DNA of 64,000 bases from an uncultured Prochlorococcus sp. (GTDB lineage: Bacteria > Cyanobacteriota > Cyanobacteriia > PCC-6307 > Cyanobiaceae): NCBI RefSeq assembly GCF_902522795.1, contig NZ_CABYWZ010000002.1, positions 53,611-117,610 on the forward strand, read 5' to 3'. Within the stretch, counting starts at the first letter, position 1. Each line of letters begins with the position of its first letter. Position numbers and translations under genes: made by a program. This document shows positions 26,868-37,299 of this stretch, one piece after another. The notes under the pieces are model-generated. The model was not told the origin of the DNA and ran no database searches. It saw nothing but the letters and a program-made list of their open reading frames with translations.

Positions 26868-27374
26868 ATGGGCCAGACTCTAGTTTTAAATGCATCTTAT
26901 GAACCTTTAAACATTACTTCTTGGCGAAGAGCAGTAATTTTGATGATTAAAGGTAAAGCAGAAAGCTTAGAGGAAGATAAAACATATTCAATACATAGCG
27001 GGAAAAAGTTGCCGACAGTTATAAGACTTCGTTACTACGTCAAAGTTCCTTTTAGAGAGGTTTCTTTAACAAGAAAAAATATTCTTCTAAGAGATAATAA
27101 TGCCTGCCAATACTGTAACTATAGGGGTAGTGACCTATCAATAGACCATGTTTTACCAAGAAGCAGAGGTGGAACAGATAATTGGGAAAATGTTACTACA
27201 GCATGTCTCAGATGTAATGTACAAAAAGGTAATCGAACCCCTGAAGAGGCGAATATGCCCTTAAAACGTAAGCCTTATCGTCCCTTAAGTAATCTAAATT
27301 TTGAAGCTACAAGGCAAATTGACTCTGGCAGGCATAAAGAATGGAGTAAATACGTAATAGGGGTTGCAATCTAA
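26868..27374 (+). CDS. HNH endonuclease family protein
   Basis: A 168-aa protein with an N-terminal MGQTLVLNASYEPLNITSWR typical of a widespread cyanobacterial HNH family, then the HNH nuclease core: CQYC, DHVLPRSRGGTDNWENV and CLRC, two CxxC pairs binding a structural zinc around the catalytic His. The role of this family is not settled. I chose the ATG at 26868 because family members begin right there; an in-frame ATG at 26844 and an open frame back to 26715, which would overlap alr, are less likely. The stop converges with prfA. Confidence 0.85.
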   Translation: MGQTLVLNASYEPLNITSWRRAVILMIKGKAESLEEDKTYSIHSGKKLPTVIRLRYYVKVPFREVSLTRKNILLRDNNACQYCNYRGSDLSIDHVLPRSRGGTDNWENVTTACLRCNVQKGNRTPEEANMPLKRKPYRPLSNLNFEATRQIDSGRHKEWSKYVIGVAI

Positions 27375-27384
27375 TAAAAAAATC

Positions 27385-28479
27385 TTAATTTACTTCTTTA
27401 TTAAAATCTTCCATCATTCTTTTTTGTTCTTGCGCTATGCATGCATTAATCACTTCTTCTAATTGACCAGCAAGAATTGGCTCAAGAGAAAAATTGGAAC
27501 CTAATCTATGATCAGTTGTCCTGTTATCTTTAAAATTATAAGTTCTGATTTTTTCACTTCTATCACCTGTTCCAACCTGGGAAAGCCTTTGTGATCTTTC
27601 TTTTGCATTGGCTTCTTTTAATTGAATTTCATACAATTTAGCTCTTAAAATTTCCATTGCTCGTTCGCGATTTTGCAACTGTGATCTCTCTTGAGTACAA
27701 AAAACTCTTATTCCTGTAGGCTTGTGGAGAAGATCAATAGCTGTCTCTACCTTATTAACATTTTGCCCCCCAGCACCTCCTGATCTTGCTGTTCCAACCT
27801 CTAGATCCGTTGGATCAATTTTAACCTCAACAGGATCAGCCTCAGGCATAACAGCCACTGTAGCAGTAGAGGTATGAACTCTACCTTGAGACTCAGTAGC
27901 TGGAACTCTTTGGACTCTATGTACACCAGCCTCAAATTTAAGTTGACTATATACAGAATCTCCCTTTACGGAAATAACTAACTCCTTAAATCCACCCATA
28001 TCTGACTCGGAAGCACTAACAGGTTTTACAGACCATCCAATTTTCTGGCCATATCTTTCATACATTCTTGCTAAATCACCTGCCCAGATACAAGCCTCGT
28101 TACCTCCAGCACCGGCTCTGATTTCTAACATTACACTTCTTTCATCTCTTGGGTCTTTTGGCAATAAGGCGATTGTGGTTTTTTGAATCAGTTCAATCTT
28201 AGATTCCTCTAGAATTATTAACTCCTCATTTATCAAAGATTCCATTTCTTTATCATTTCTATTCTCTTTTAGTAGATTTTTTGAATCTTCGATTTCTTTA
28301 TCAGTATCAAGTAATTTATTAAAATCAATCACCAAAGGTTCCAATTTCGACCTTTCTCTTGCTATTGATTCTAATTTTTTTGGATCATTAGCTATATCAG
28401 GATCTGCAAGCTGGACTTCCAAATTTTCAAAACTTTCTGAAGCAGTTTTCAACCTTGCAATTAATGTTGAGTATTCCAA
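27385..28479 (-). CDS. prfA: Peptide chain release factor 1
   Basis: A 364-aa RF1 that reads UAA and UAG. The catalytic GGQ is in [16 protein letters not shown]; the codon-recognition PxT region reads [14 protein letters not shown], which contains the PAT tripeptide of RF1 rather than the SPF of RF2. It is the last gene of the ribosomal supercluster, 28 bp after rpmE, a linkage common in cyanobacteria. Full length, no frameshift. Confidence 0.98.
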   Translation of the reverse strand: MEYSTLIARLKTASESFENLEVQLADPDIANDPKKLESIARERSKLEPLVIDFNKLLDTDKEIEDSKNLLKENRNDKEMESLINEELIILEESKIELIQKTTIALLPKDPRDERSVMLEIRAGAGGNEACIWAGDLARMYERYGQKIGWSVKPVSASESDMGGFKELVISVKGDSVYSQLKFEAGVHRVQRVPATESQGRVHTSTATVAVMPEADPVEVKIDPTDLEVGTARSGGAGGQNVNKVETAIDLLHKPTGIRVFCTQERSQLQNRERAMEILRAKLYEIQLKEANAKERSQRLSQVGTGDRSEKIRTYNFKDNRTTDHRLGSNFSLEPILAGQLEEVINACIAQEQKRMMEDFNKEVN

Positions 28480-28507
28480 TTGAAATTGTGCTTAATTTTT
28501 GAAAATT

Positions 28508-28768
28508 CTATTTTTTAGAATCTTTTTCTTCTTTTTGCTCTTTTGATGTGGCTGAATTAGCTGAACCCATTCCATATTTTTTCATAAACCTATCAACCCT
28601 ACCTTCTGTATCAAGAATCTTCTGAGTTCCAGTGAAGAAGGGATGATTACCACTCCATACATCAACATGTAATTCAGGCTGCGTTGACCCAGTTGTCATT
28701 ACAACTTCCCCATTACAGATAACTTTTGCATCTGGATACCATTTTGGGTGTATTTCTGATTTTGGCAT
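28508..28768 (-). CDS. rpmE: 50S ribosomal protein L31 (zinc-free type)
   Basis: An 86-aa L31 (MPKSEIHPKWYPDAKVIC, SGNHPFFTGTQKILDTEGRV). Only one cysteine (Cys18) remains; the other positions of the zinc-binding CxC and CxxC pairs are replaced, for example WSGN where zinc-type L31 has CSKC. It is therefore the C-minus form that does not bind zinc. L31 bridges the two ribosomal subunits. The C-terminus carries a short serine/lysine/glutamate-rich tail. Located between rpsI (13-bp spacer) and prfA. Confidence 0.96.
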   Translation of the reverse strand: MPKSEIHPKWYPDAKVICNGEVVMTTGSTQPELHVDVWSGNHPFFTGTQKILDTEGRVDRFMKKYGMGSANSATSKEQKEEKDSKK

Positions 28769-28781
28769 GATTTAAATTCGG

Positions 28782-29192
28782 TTAACGTTTGGAGAATTGA
28801 GGAGCTTTTCTTGCTTTTTTTAGACCATATTTTCTTCTTTCCTTAGCTCTAGGATCTCTACTGAGATGACCTTCAGTTTTAAGCGGTTTCCTATTGTCAG
28901 GAGATAATTCACAAAGTGCTCTTGCTGCTCCTTGCTTGATGGCATCTGCTTGACCTGTCAATCCACCACCAAATACATTTACAAGAATATCATAAGAATT
29001 CTCAAGGCCTAGTGTTTGCAGAGGTGCTTTTATTGAATTTAAGTGCAGAGGGTTAAAGTTTAAATAATCATCTCCAGAACGACCATTAATTTTTATAAGT
29101 CCATTTCCTGGAATCAAGCGAACTCTAGCTACTGAAGTTTTTCTTCTTCCAGTTCCCCAATACACAGCTTTGTTTTTTATTTGGCTATTCAT
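28782..29192 (-). CDS. rpsI: 30S ribosomal protein S9
   Basis: A 136-aa S9: [17 protein letters not shown] at the N-terminus, [21 protein letters not shown] in the middle, and the invariant C-terminal basic tail [18 protein letters not shown], which reaches to the P-site tRNA anticodon. It starts 9 bp after rplM, the usual L13-S9 pair. Confidence 0.98.
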   Translation of the reverse strand: MNSQIKNKAVYWGTGRRKTSVARVRLIPGNGLIKINGRSGDDYLNFNPLHLNSIKAPLQTLGLENSYDILVNVFGGGLTGQADAIKQGAARALCELSPDNRKPLKTEGHLSRDPRAKERRKYGLKKARKAPQFSKR

Positions 29193-29201
29193 TTTGATAA
29201 A

Positions 29202-29633
29202 TTAACTATTTAATAATACAGGATTCTGAGCAGCATGAGGATGATCAGCACCTTTATAAACTTTTAGTTTTTTAAATTGCTGTCTTCCTAAAGAATTATG
29301 TGGCAGCATACCCTTAACAGCTTGCTCGATGATTCTTTCAGGAATTCTTTCTTGTAGAGAATCAAATTTTTCAATTTTCATTCCTCCTGGTCTTCCAGAA
29401 TGTCTCCTATACAACTTTTGTGATGATTTTTTACCTGTTACCTCAACTTTTTCTGCATTTACTACAATTACAAAATCTCCAGTATCTAGGTGAGGTGTAA
29501 ATGTTGGTTTATTCTTACCTCTCAATACAGTCGCAATTTCTGTAGCAAGTCTCCCAAGTGTCTTATCTTTTGCGTCAACTAAAAACCAATTTCTTTCAAT
29601 GGTTTCTAAAGATGGAGTAATTGTTTTATTCAT
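29202..29633 (-). CDS. rplM: 50S ribosomal protein L13
   Basis: A 143-aa L13 with [36 protein letters not shown] and the [14 protein letters not shown] signature. L13 is an early assembly protein of the 50S subunit. It follows truA after a 114-bp spacer in which I see no clear promoter or terminator, and is followed closely by rpsI. Confidence 0.98.
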   Translation of the reverse strand: MNKTITPSLETIERNWFLVDAKDKTLGRLATEIATVLRGKNKPTFTPHLDTGDFVIVVNAEKVEVTGKKSSQKLYRRHSGRPGGMKIEKFDSLQERIPERIIEQAVKGMLPHNSLGRQQFKKLKVYKGADHPHAAQNPVLLNS

Positions 29634-29747
29634 TTACCAAATTTATACAAATAAATTTAAAGTTAGTCCTAAATTCTACCCTATTGGAGGAATATTAAAC
29701 AACAGTTTTAAATCATTATGCAAAAAATTAGCTAAATTAAACTTTAC

Positions 29748-30554
29748 TTAAGAAAAACCCTTAATTAAGAAAACAGGGAAAAAATCATTATTATTAATCT
29801 TTTTAAAAACATTTTTTTCATAAACAGCATTTACAAAACATAACCCCTTAGCTGGTGCAGATTCTTTAACATCATTTTTCTTTTTGTTTACCCATCTATT
29901 TGTAAAAATTTCTGGCGATATTTTTTTTTCTCCAACTAAAACTAGTTGACCAATAATTAAACGCACCATTCCATATAAAAAACCAGTAGCTTTAATATCA
30001 ACTAAAATCAAATCCTCTACTCTTTTTATATCAATATTTTTTATTTCTGTAATAGAGTTTGTTCTAGTACTACCACTTTTTTGAAAAGCAAAAAAATCAT
30101 GTTCTCCCTCCATTTTCTTGGATGCTTTTAACATTAAAACTTCATCTAATACTTTTTGATATCTATGCCATGACCAATTATTGATGAACAAATTGGGGAA
30201 TTTACTGTTATTTATGACATATCGATAATGTCTATACATTGCTGAATAGCATGCGTGCCAACTATCTTTAACCTCAACTGATTCCAAGATCCTAATTGTT
30301 GAGGGTAAAATACTATTTAAGACATCAGAATAACTATTTCCTGGAATAACACAATCAACATCAAAGTGTACTACTTGGCCTGATGCATGAACCCCAGCAT
30401 CAGTCCTTCCTGCTGCAAAAGTCTTTACTTTGTGATTTGTAATCTTTAATAGAGCTCTTTCTAAAAATTCTTGAACAGTAGTTGCATTTTTTTGTTTTTG
30501 CCAACCTGAATAATGGGATCCATCATATTGGACTAATAAAGCTACCCTTTTCAA
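29748..30554 (-). CDS. truA: tRNA pseudouridine(38-40) synthase
   Basis: A 268-aa TruA. The catalytic aspartate is Asp52 in AAGRTDAGVHASGQV; YDGSHYSGWQKQ opens the protein as usual, and GFLYGMVRLIIGQLVLVG is the C-terminal motif. It isomerises uridines 38-40 in the tRNA anticodon arm. It lies 37 bp after rplQ, as in most cyanobacteria. The C-terminal 20 residues are variable and lysine/asparagine-rich. Confidence 0.96.
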   Translation of the reverse strand: MKRVALLVQYDGSHYSGWQKQKNATTVQEFLERALLKITNHKVKTFAAGRTDAGVHASGQVVHFDVDCVIPGNSYSDVLNSILPSTIRILESVEVKDSWHACYSAMYRHYRYVINNSKFPNLFINNWSWHRYQKVLDEVLMLKASKKMEGEHDFFAFQKSGSTRTNSITEIKNIDIKRVEDLILVDIKATGFLYGMVRLIIGQLVLVGEKKISPEIFTNRWVNKKKNDVKESAPAKGLCFVNAVYEKNVFKKINNNDFFPVFLIKGFS

Positions 30555-30591
30555 AAGTTAATTTTTAGTAAAAGCCCCTTTGATATCTAAC

Positions 30592-30942
30592 TTAAACAAG
30601 CTCGATTATCGCCATCTGAGCGTTATCACCTTTTCTAGATACAGTTCTGACAATACGTGTATAACCACCTTTCCTGTCTGCATATCTTTCCTTTGCTTTT
30701 TCAAATAATGAATGAACTAATTTCTTGTCATAAATATATCCAATAGCTCTCCTCCTAGAAGCCAAACTTCCCTCTTTAGCAAGTGATATCATTCTTTCAG
30801 CTTCATTTCTTAAAGCTTTTGCCCTAGCTTTTGTTGTCGTTACTCTCCCTTCCCTAATTAATTGAGTAGTTAAACCTCTTAGAAGTGCTTTCCTCTGGTC
30901 AGCAGGTTTACTTAGTAATGGAATTCTAAGTTGGTGTCTCAT
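30592..30942 (-). CDS. rplQ: 50S ribosomal protein L17
   Basis: A 116-aa L17 that begins [20 protein letters not shown], with the [20 protein letters not shown] core. It lies near the peptide exit tunnel. It is 14 bp downstream of rpoA in the alpha-operon order. Confidence 0.98.
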   Translation of the reverse strand: MRHQLRIPLLSKPADQRKALLRGLTTQLIREGRVTTTKARAKALRNEAERMISLAKEGSLASRRRAIGYIYDKKLVHSLFEKAKERYADRKGGYTRIVRTVSRKGDNAQMAIIELV

Positions 30943-30956
30943 AATCTTAAAAAATG

Positions 30957-31895
30957 TTAAACAGATGTTCTGCTTTGTGGAATAGAAATACCGATGCGCT
31001 CAAGAGCCTCAATAACCTCATCTGCAGATTTAGAGCCAAAGTTTTTAATTTCAAGAAGATCTTCATAGCTGAAGCCCATTAAATCCGAAACTGAGTTAAC
31101 TTGAGCCCTTTTCAAACAATTATATGCTCTAACGGACAAGTTTAGTTCCTCAAGGGGAATTTGAGCTTCAGGAGATGGTTCAGGTTCTTCAGGAATTTCC
31201 TCGACCATTGTAACAGTAGCGAGGGGTTGAAAGAGTTCTATTAACTGATTTGCAGCTTCAGCAATAGCATCATCAGGACTTGTTGAGCCGTCTGTTACTA
31301 CTTCCATTTTTAATCTTTCCCTTCCCGTTCCCCCTTCTGCTACAGCAGTTTCATCAATCGTAAAATTCACCCTCTTTACTGGCATAAATACAGCATCTAT
31401 TTGAAGTAAATCAATAGCAGTTGTCTCTTCACTCCTACGGTCGACGGGTCTATATCCAACACCTCTTTCAACATGGATTTCCAATTCTAAGTTATGACCT
31501 TCCTGAATAGTCGCGATCGGTTTTTCGCCATCAACAATTTCAACTTGAGAGGAGAATTGTATGTCATTAGCCTTAACTTCAATTGGACCACTTGCTACTA
31601 ACCTGCCAATTTCGAGCTCTGGATTAGAACTATTAATTGATAGTTGCTTGCAATTCAGAAGAATATCTAAAACGTCCTCTCTAACTCCAGGGATAGTAGC
31701 ATATTCATGATTAATTCCTGCTATTCTTACTGCGGTAACTGCACTCCCTTCAAGTCCTCCCATAAGGACTCTTCTTAGAGAATTACCCAAAGTTGTAGCT
31801 TGTCCCCTTTCTAGAGGGCCAATTAAAAAAGTTCCTGTTTGGGAGCGATCATCTGCTATTTGATGGTCGATTCTTTCAATCTGGTATTGCAACAC
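30957..31895 (-). CDS. rpoA: RNA polymerase alpha subunit
   Basis: A 312-aa alpha subunit. The N-terminal dimerisation and assembly domain includes [20 protein letters not shown] and TVRIAG-like strands; an acidic proline-rich linker ([16 protein letters not shown]) leads to the C-terminal domain ([20 protein letters not shown], then [18 protein letters not shown]) that contacts UP elements and activators. It lies 54 bp after rpsK; S4 is absent from this cluster. The spacer contains nine Cs followed by seven As on the coding strand. Confidence 0.98.
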   Translation of the reverse strand: MLQYQIERIDHQIADDRSQTGTFLIGPLERGQATTLGNSLRRVLMGGLEGSAVTAVRIAGINHEYATIPGVREDVLDILLNCKQLSINSSNPELEIGRLVASGPIEVKANDIQFSSQVEIVDGEKPIATIQEGHNLELEIHVERGVGYRPVDRRSEETTAIDLLQIDAVFMPVKRVNFTIDETAVAEGGTGRERLKMEVVTDGSTSPDDAIAEAANQLIELFQPLATVTMVEEIPEEPEPSPEAQIPLEELNLSVRAYNCLKRAQVNSVSDLMGFSYEDLLEIKNFGSKSADEVIEALERIGISIPQSRTSV

Positions 31896-31944
31896 GGAAA
31901 ATAATGAGGTTAAGAGTTTTTTTGGGGGGGGGTTGAGAATGGTT

Positions 31945-31974
31945 AAGACCTAAACGCGTCTCCGTTTAGGTCTT
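31945..31974 (-). promoter_or_regulatory. Perfect 12-bp hairpin spanning the rpsK stop codon
   Basis: AAGACCTAAACG (31945-31956) and CGTTTAGGTCTT (31963-31974) form a perfect 12-bp stem with a 6-base loop. It contains the last five rpsK codons and the TAG stop. Downstream on the minus strand there is no U-run but CTCAAC, nine Cs and seven As, so it is not a standard terminator. A processing site or partial attenuator between rpsK and rpoA is possible. Confidence 0.55.
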
Positions 31975-32342
31975 CTACATCCATTATGAGGTAATGGAGT
32001 TACATCTCTTATTAGAGTTATTTCTAATCCGGCCACTTGTAAAGCTCTTATGGCCGTTTCCCTACCTGCACCGGGTCCTCTAACTAATACTTCTATTTGT
32101 CTCATACCTTGATCAAGTGCTCTTCTAGCTGCAGCTTCAGCAGCTGTTTGAGCAGCAAATGGCGTACCTTTCCGAGCCCCTTTAAATCCACTTGCGCCTG
32201 CTGAAGACCAAGAAATGACATGACCAGAAGTGTCAGAAATTGAGACGATAGTATTATTAAATGTACTTTGGATATGTACCACACCATTAGGTACATTACG
32301 TTTAGATTTCTTTGAACCTGTTTTTTTTACTGTGGCTGCCAT
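31950..32342 (-). CDS. rpsK: 30S ribosomal protein S11
   Basis: A 130-aa S11: [39 protein letters not shown] and the C-terminal [18 protein letters not shown]. It forms part of the 30S platform near the mRNA exit. It lies 44 bp after rpsM. The last codons are folded into a perfect 12-bp hairpin. Confidence 0.98.
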   Translation of the reverse strand: MAATVKKTGSKKSKRNVPNGVVHIQSTFNNTIVSISDTSGHVISWSSAGASGFKGARKGTPFAAQTAAEAAARRALDQGMRQIEVLVRGPGAGRETAIRALQVAGLEITLIRDVTPLPHNGCRRPKRRRV

Positions 32343-32386
32343 GATGTTTTAATTTAATACTTCAATTTGTAAATAGATTTAATTAA

Positions 32387-32752
32387 TTATTTTTTTCTTC
32401 CAGCAACTGTTTTCCTCGAACCACGTCTTGTTCTTGCATTGGTTCTAGTCCTTTGACCTCTTACAGGAAGACTCATTCTATGTCTTCTTCCTCTTACACA
32501 CCCTATATCTTGTAGACGTTTTAATGCCATTCCCTCTTTTCTTCTCAAATCACCTTCTAAAGTGAATTCTTCTGTGGCACCCCTAAGTGTTTGCACATCA
32601 GAATCTGAAAGGTCTTTGACACGAGTATCTGGGTTTACACCCGTATTAGCAAGAATTTGCTTCGATCTCGTTAAACCAATTCCATAGACGTATGTAAGTG
32701 CAATTTCAACTCGCTTTTCGCGAGGTATGTCAATTCCTGCAATCCTGGCCAC
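32387..32752 (-). CDS. rpsM: 30S ribosomal protein S13
   Basis: A 121-aa S13 with [32 protein letters not shown] and the C-terminal [20 protein letters not shown] tail that reaches the P site. It makes the main head bridge to the 50S subunit. It lies 41 bp downstream of rpmJ. Confidence 0.98.
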   Translation of the reverse strand: MARIAGIDIPREKRVEIALTYVYGIGLTRSKQILANTGVNPDTRVKDLSDSDVQTLRGATEEFTLEGDLRRKEGMALKRLQDIGCVRGRRHRMSLPVRGQRTRTNARTRRGSRKTVAGRKK

Positions 32753-32793
32753 GTGTTTTGAATAAGTAAAAGTTTGAATTTAAGGGTTTAAAT

Positions 32794-32910
32794 TTAACCC
32801 TGACGCTGTTTATTGCGAGGTCTTTTCTTGTTAATAACATAGATTTTACCTCTTCGCCTCACGATCTGATCGTCAGGACTAATTTTTTTGACTGAAGATC
32901 TGACCTTCAT
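32794..32910 (-). CDS. rpmJ: 50S ribosomal protein L36 (zinc-free type)
   Basis: A 38-codon gene ([20 protein letters not shown], then [18 protein letters not shown]). Length, the MKVR start and the KQRQG end are those of L36. The zinc ligands of ordinary L36 (CxxC, a third Cys and a His) are all absent: SPDD, N and N stand in their places. So this is a C-minus L36. It lies between adk (45-bp spacer) and rpsM, with map and infA absent from the position they hold in many other bacteria. Confidence 0.95.
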   Translation of the reverse strand: MKVRSSVKKISPDDQIVRRRGKIYVINKKRPRNKQRQG

Positions 32911-32955
32911 AGGGGGTTAACAAATAAAACGTTAATATTATATTCTACATCATCA

Positions 32956-33504
32956 TCAAGCCATTTTTTGTTTGATATCAGAGGAAATGGTTTTTAAATC
33001 TCTATCAGCATCAATATATTCTAACAATGAGAGATCTTTAAAATATTGAATCAATGGTTCTGTAGTTTTCTTATAAATGTCAACTCGTGTTCTAATTGTC
33101 TCTTCTGTATCATCTTTTCTACCTCTTAAAAGCAAACGCTTAATTAGTACTTCTTCGGGAATATCTAAATAAAAAACTAATTCCAAAGGTTGGTTTATTT
33201 CATTTAAGACTTCATTCAATGAATTTGCTTGAGATAAATTTCTTGGATAACCATCTAGAATCCAACCTTTATTATCCTTGACTAAATTTTGTCTTACTAT
33301 CTTTAATACGAGTTCATTACTAACAAGTTCCCCTCGATTCATAATATCCTTTACTTGAATACCAAGGGCAGTGTTCATTGCGATTTCATTTCTTAATAAT
33401 TCACCAGTAGAGAGGTGTAAATAAGAGTTACTTTGACTTAGCAATTCCGCTTGAGTACCTTTCCCTGCCCCAGGAGCTCCTAAAAATAGTATGTGTTTCT
33501 TCAT
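32956..33504 (-). CDS. adk: Adenylate kinase
   Basis: A 182-aa short-form adenylate kinase: P-loop [12 protein letters not shown] near the N-terminus, [20 protein letters not shown] and [18 protein letters not shown]. The lid is short and without the four cysteines of zinc-type enzymes. It converts AMP and ATP to two ADP. Its ATG shares one base with the stop codon of secY (TAATG), so translational coupling is likely, the standard secY-adk arrangement. Confidence 0.98.
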   Translation of the reverse strand: MKKHILFLGAPGAGKGTQAELLSQSNSYLHLSTGELLRNEIAMNTALGIQVKDIMNRGELVSNELVLKIVRQNLVKDNKGWILDGYPRNLSQANSLNEVLNEINQPLELVFYLDIPEEVLIKRLLLRGRKDDTEETIRTRVDIYKKTTEPLIQYFKDLSLLEYIDADRDLKTISSDIKQKMA

Positions 33505-34823
33505 TAATTATTAATTAGTCCCTCATACCTTTGTGAAATAACATAAGTTTGAATTTGCTTAGCAGTATCTATAGCAACACCCACAAGAATAAGCAATGAA
33601 GTTGCTCCTAAACCTTGAAAGGTCTGAACATTTGTAGCTCTTTCTACTGCAGCTGGGATTATAGCTACTGAACCCAGAAATAATCCTCCCAATAAAGTCA
33701 ACCTATTTTGTATCCCTGATAAGTAGTTTGCTGTATTAGTTCCAGGTCTAACTCCTGGTATCGCAACTCCTCCTTTCTTTAAATTTGAAGCTACATCAAC
33801 TGGATTGATAGTAAGAGATGCATAAAAATAGGAGAAACCCAAAATCAAAGAGAAGAATGTAAGAGCATATGGCCATGGATTAGAAGATCCGGGATTTAAA
33901 CTACTGGCTAACTTTATTAAGACTGGATTACCCGTTACATTTGCAACAGTTATAGGTAAAAAGATTAAAGCAGATGCAAATATGATAGGCATGACTCCTC
34001 CTGCATTTAATTTCAAAGGTAAATAACTTTGTCTTGTAGGAAGTAATGTTGAATTTCCTATCTGCCTTTTTGCACTAACAATAGGAATGCGTCTTGCTCC
34101 CTCTTGGACAAAAATGATCCCAACAATTGTCAATAAAAATACTCCAAGTAAAACTGCTATACCTAAAACATCTCCTCTGTCGCCAGTTTGAGCTTTTTCA
34201 ATAGTTGAACTTAGAGCCTTAGGCAAAGTCGAAACAATATTCAAAAAAATTACCAGTGAAGCTCCTTGACCTATCCCTTTCTCCGTAATAATTTCACTAA
34301 ACCACATTACTAACATTGAGCCAGTAACCAAGGCAATGGAGGTTTGCAAGACAAATGTAGTTTCACTTATCCCCTGAATAGCATATTGTCTGAGAATTAA
34401 GGAAAAAATTATACTTTGTAAAAACCCCCATCCTAATGAAACATATCTAGTTATTTGAGCAATTTTTCTTCTTCCCGCTTCTCCTTCATTTTTTTGTAAA
34501 TCTTCAAGCACAGGTAATGAAGCTGTGAGAAGCTGAATTATAATTGATGCGTTGATAAAAGGAAGTATGCCTAATGCGAATATTCCTAGGGTTGAAATTC
34601 CTCCTCCAGTAAAAATATCTAAAAAACCTATTAATTGCCCCCCTTGATCTATAAAACTTTTAAAAGCAACCCTATCAATACCTGGCATAGGGATATAAAT
34701 ACCAAGTCTTACTAAAAGGAGAAGACCTAAAGTAGTTAAAACTCTACTCCTTAGCTCTTTATTTAAAAATAATTGGGAAAGTATTTCAGAAGCGCTAGGA
34801 TTTCTACTTTTGTTGACAAACAT
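33504..34823 (-). CDS. secY: Preprotein translocase subunit SecY
   Basis: A 439-aa membrane protein with ten predicted helices, the channel-forming subunit of the SecYEG translocase in the plasma and thylakoid membranes. [27 protein letters not shown] (plug/lateral gate) and RTYTTLGY-equivalent cytosolic loops [20 protein letters not shown] and [18 protein letters not shown] are recognisable. It lies 29 bp after rplO and overlaps adk by one base. Confidence 0.98.
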   Translation of the reverse strand: MFVNKSRNPSASEILSQLFLNKELRSRVLTTLGLLLLVRLGIYIPMPGIDRVAFKSFIDQGGQLIGFLDIFTGGGISTLGIFALGILPFINASIIIQLLTASLPVLEDLQKNEGEAGRRKIAQITRYVSLGWGFLQSIIFSLILRQYAIQGISETTFVLQTSIALVTGSMLVMWFSEIITEKGIGQGASLVIFLNIVSTLPKALSSTIEKAQTGDRGDVLGIAVLLGVFLLTIVGIIFVQEGARRIPIVSAKRQIGNSTLLPTRQSYLPLKLNAGGVMPIIFASALIFLPITVANVTGNPVLIKLASSLNPGSSNPWPYALTFFSLILGFSYFYASLTINPVDVASNLKKGGVAIPGVRPGTNTANYLSGIQNRLTLLGGLFLGSVAIIPAAVERATNVQTFQGLGATSLLILVGVAIDTAKQIQTYVISQRYEGLINN

Positions 34824-34852
34824 TTTGAAGCTTACCTAAATTTTTAGTAAAT

Positions 34853-35311
34853 TTATTTATTATTTATAAGCTCACAGGATCCACCTGCATCCTCAATTTT
34901 TTGTTTTGCAACTTTTGTAAATGCATGAGCTTGTACTTTTAGCTTTACATTAATTTTTCCATTACCAAGGATTTTTAAAGGAAATTTTGGTTTGAAGATT
35001 AATCCCTTCTTAACTAGTGAGTCAAGGTTAACTGTATCGTTATCTTTGAAATCATTTAATTTTTCTAAATTAATTATGGAAAAGTTCTTTTGATTAATTA
35101 TTTCAAAGTGCTTTAATTTTGGAACTCTTCTATACAGAGGCATTTGACCACCTTCAAAACCTGGACGTGTAGGTCTTCCAGAACGGGACTTTTGTCCTCT
35201 CATTCCAAAACCACATGATGCACCCTGACCGGCTGCAATTCCTCTACCCTTTCTTAATTTTTTCTTTCTCGAGCCAGAGTTTGATTTAAGTGTATTTAAT
35301 GTTGAAGTCAT
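34853..35311 (-). CDS. rplO: 50S ribosomal protein L15
   Basis: A 152-aa L15 with [40 protein letters not shown] and the C-terminal KVKAHAF-like [19 protein letters not shown] start it at [13 protein letters not shown], four bases after the rpsE stop, because an in-frame start 24 bases earlier would overlap rpsE and adds residues not found in the family. L30 (rpmD), usually between S5 and L15 in other bacteria, is absent, as in cyanobacteria generally. Confidence 0.95.
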   Translation of the reverse strand: MTSTLNTLKSNSGSRKKKLRKGRGIAAGQGASCGFGMRGQKSRSGRPTRPGFEGGQMPLYRRVPKLKHFEIINQKNFSIINLEKLNDFKDNDTVNLDSLVKKGLIFKPKFPLKILGNGKINVKLKVQAHAFTKVAKQKIEDAGGSCELINNK

Positions 35312-35315
35312 AATT

Positions 35316-35936
35316 TTAAGAATAGAGCTGTTCAAGTGAGATGCCTCTCTCCCTTGAGGCAGATTTGTGTGTTCTTAATTGAGAAAGAGCTACCATAGCA
35401 GCTCTTGCATTATTCAAAGGTGTTTTACTACCCAATCTTTTTGCTAAGACATTTTTTATGCCTGCTAATTCTAAAACTGTTCTTATTGAACCACCAGCAA
35501 TTACACCTGTACCTGGGGCAGCTGGTCTAATTAGTACATTAGCAGCACCATCTCTACCCTTTGATAAAGTCGGTATTGAATTATTTGGGGTTAAGGGAAC
35601 CCTAACAAGATTCTTTTTACCATCTGAAACTCCCTTTCTAACAGCACCAATAACATCACCTGCTTTACCAACTCCAACTCCAACTTGACCTTTCTCATTA
35701 CCTACAACAACAATTGCTCTAAAACTCATTTTTTTTCCACCCTTAACAGTCTTAGAAACACGTCGAATTTGAACAACTCTTTCTTGCCAATCAGAATCTC
35801 TCTCTAAATTTTTTGAATCACCTCTTCTATTTCTTTTTCGATCATTACGATTATTCTTTTTTTGTTCTACAGGCATAGCTCCAGGAACATTATTGTTCTT
35901 GGATTGAATTTCTTGTTTTGTTGGAGTGTCAGTCAT
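35316..35936 (-). CDS. rpsE: 30S ribosomal protein S5
   Basis: A 206-aa S5. About 45 N-terminal residues are a low-complexity, asparagine- and arginine-rich extension ([15 protein letters not shown]), then [40 protein letters not shown] and [20 protein letters not shown] form the canonical S5 core. S5 lies at the mRNA entry and affects fidelity. It follows rplR by 17 bp. Confidence 0.98.
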   Translation of the reverse strand: MTDTPTKQEIQSKNNNVPGAMPVEQKKNNRNDRKRNRRGDSKNLERDSDWQERVVQIRRVSKTVKGGKKMSFRAIVVVGNEKGQVGVGVGKAGDVIGAVRKGVSDGKKNLVRVPLTPNNSIPTLSKGRDGAANVLIRPAAPGTGVIAGGSIRTVLELAGIKNVLAKRLGSKTPLNNARAAMVALSQLRTHKSASRERGISLEQLYS

Positions 35937-35953
35937 AGTAAAAAATTAAAGAG

Positions 35954-36322
35954 TTAGAATTCTAAGCCAGCTTCACGAGCAGCGTCTGCAAGTGCCTTTA
36001 CTCTGCCGTGATATAAATTACCTCCACGGTCAAAAATTACTTGCTTAATTCCTTTTTTCATCGCTCTCTTTGCTAATAATTTCCCAACAATGGAAGAAGA
36101 ATTGCAATCCGCAGATAATTTCTCAGATTTTTCTCTCAGTTCTTTATCAACAGTTGAAGCTGAGCAAATAGTTGCTTGAGCACTATCATCTATGACCTGG
36201 GCATAAATATGGTTATTAGAGCGAAAAACAGATAATCTTGGACGAGTTGCATCTCCAATTAAGTATCTCCTTAATCTTCTATGTCTTTTTTGGGTTTGTA
36301 ATTTCTTGGAAAGTTTGGTCAT
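35954..36322 (-). CDS. rplR: 50S ribosomal protein L18
   Basis: A 122-aa L18: [29 protein letters not shown], and the C-terminal [20 protein letters not shown]. It binds 5S rRNA with L5. Located 14 bp after rplF. Confidence 0.98.
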   Translation of the reverse strand: MTKLSKKLQTQKRHRRLRRYLIGDATRPRLSVFRSNNHIYAQVIDDSAQATICSASTVDKELREKSEKLSADCNSSSIVGKLLAKRAMKKGIKQVIFDRGGNLYHGRVKALADAAREAGLEF

Positions 36323-36336
36323 TTTTTTAATGCGAA

Positions 36337-36876
36337 TTATTTTTTGCCAGATTTACCAGCTTTTCTGAGAATTCTCTCATCATGGTATTTAATTCCTTTA
36401 CCTTTATATGGCTCTGGAGGTCTAATTGATCTGATTTTTGCTGCTTCATTGCCAACAATCTCCTTATCAATTCCAGATACGGTAACGTTTGTATTACTCT
36501 CAACTTTGTATGTTATACCATCAGGGGGGATCATTTCTACAGGATGACTATATCCTGCACTCACAACTAGATTTTTCCCTTTTACTTGTGCTCTTGATCC
36601 AACGCCAACAATTTCTAGTTTCTTTGAAAAACCTTGAGTAACCCCTTCAACCATATTTGCAATTAAGGCTCTACATAAACCATGTCTCTGCCTTGAATAT
36701 ATCTTGGTAGTAGTAGGACTTACAACAACAGTATTATCTTTCTTATCAAAACTAACTCCCTCAGGCATGAGCCGTTTTAACTCCCCCTTTGGGCCTTTAA
36801 CTGTAACTGTTAATCCATCAAAATCAACTGTAACTTTCTCTGGGATGAGCACTGGTGTTTTTCCGATTCTTGACAT
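36337..36876 (-). CDS. rplF: 50S ribosomal protein L6
   Basis: A 179-aa L6 with [20 protein letters not shown], two related halves and the C-terminal [20 protein letters not shown] signature. It lies near the GTPase-associated region. It begins 12 bp after rpsH, preceded by AAGGAG. Confidence 0.98.
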   Translation of the reverse strand: MSRIGKTPVLIPEKVTVDFDGLTVTVKGPKGELKRLMPEGVSFDKKDNTVVVSPTTTKIYSRQRHGLCRALIANMVEGVTQGFSKKLEIVGVGSRAQVKGKNLVVSAGYSHPVEMIPPDGITYKVESNTNVTVSGIDKEIVGNEAAKIRSIRPPEPYKGKGIKYHDERILRKAGKSGKK

Positions 36877-36888
36877 GATTAATTCTCC

Positions 36889-37290
36889 TTAATAAACATA
36901 ACAGAGGACTTCGCCGCCAATGCCTTGCTTTCTAGCATCGCGATCACTCATAACGCCTTTAGAAGTTGAAATTATGGCAACTCCAAGACCTCCAAGAACT
37001 TTTGGTAAACCTTTAGTATTTTTATATATTCTCAAACCAGGTTTGCTAACTCTTTGCATGGATCGGATAGTAGGAAATTTGTTTTTACCACTATATTTTA
37101 GACCGAGTATTATTTGTGATTTATAACCTTCGCCTTCCTCATTAATATCAGAAATGAATCCCTCTTTTTGAAGCACTTTGGCAATACTTAAGGACATTTT
37201 TGAACCTGGGATTGTTGTGGTTGTATGCTTTTTTTGACTCGCATTTCTAATTCGAGTAAGCATATCTGAAATAGGATCGTGATTTGACAT
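36889..37290 (-). CDS. rpsH: 30S ribosomal protein S8
   Basis: A 133-aa S8 that begins [20 protein letters not shown] and ends with the conserved [21 protein letters not shown]8 organises the central domain of 16S rRNA; in E. coli it represses the spc operon by binding mRNA at the L5 start. A hairpin just upstream of rplE in this window may be the counterpart (see findings). Located 9 bp after rplE. Confidence 0.98.
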   Translation of the reverse strand: MSNHDPISDMLTRIRNASQKKHTTTTIPGSKMSLSIAKVLQKEGFISDINEEGEGYKSQIILGLKYSGKNKFPTIRSMQRVSKPGLRIYKNTKGLPKVLGGLGVAIISTSKGVMSDRDARKQGIGGEVLCYVY

Positions 37291-37299
37291 AGTTTTAAT

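Noticed and set aside
31945..31974. Rpos K-rpoA hairpin as an intrinsic terminator.
   Set aside because: No T-run follows on either strand, and rpoA must be transcribed through it.
35312..35335. Earlier start for rplO.
   Set aside because: It would overlap the end of rpsE and add eight residues unknown in L15.
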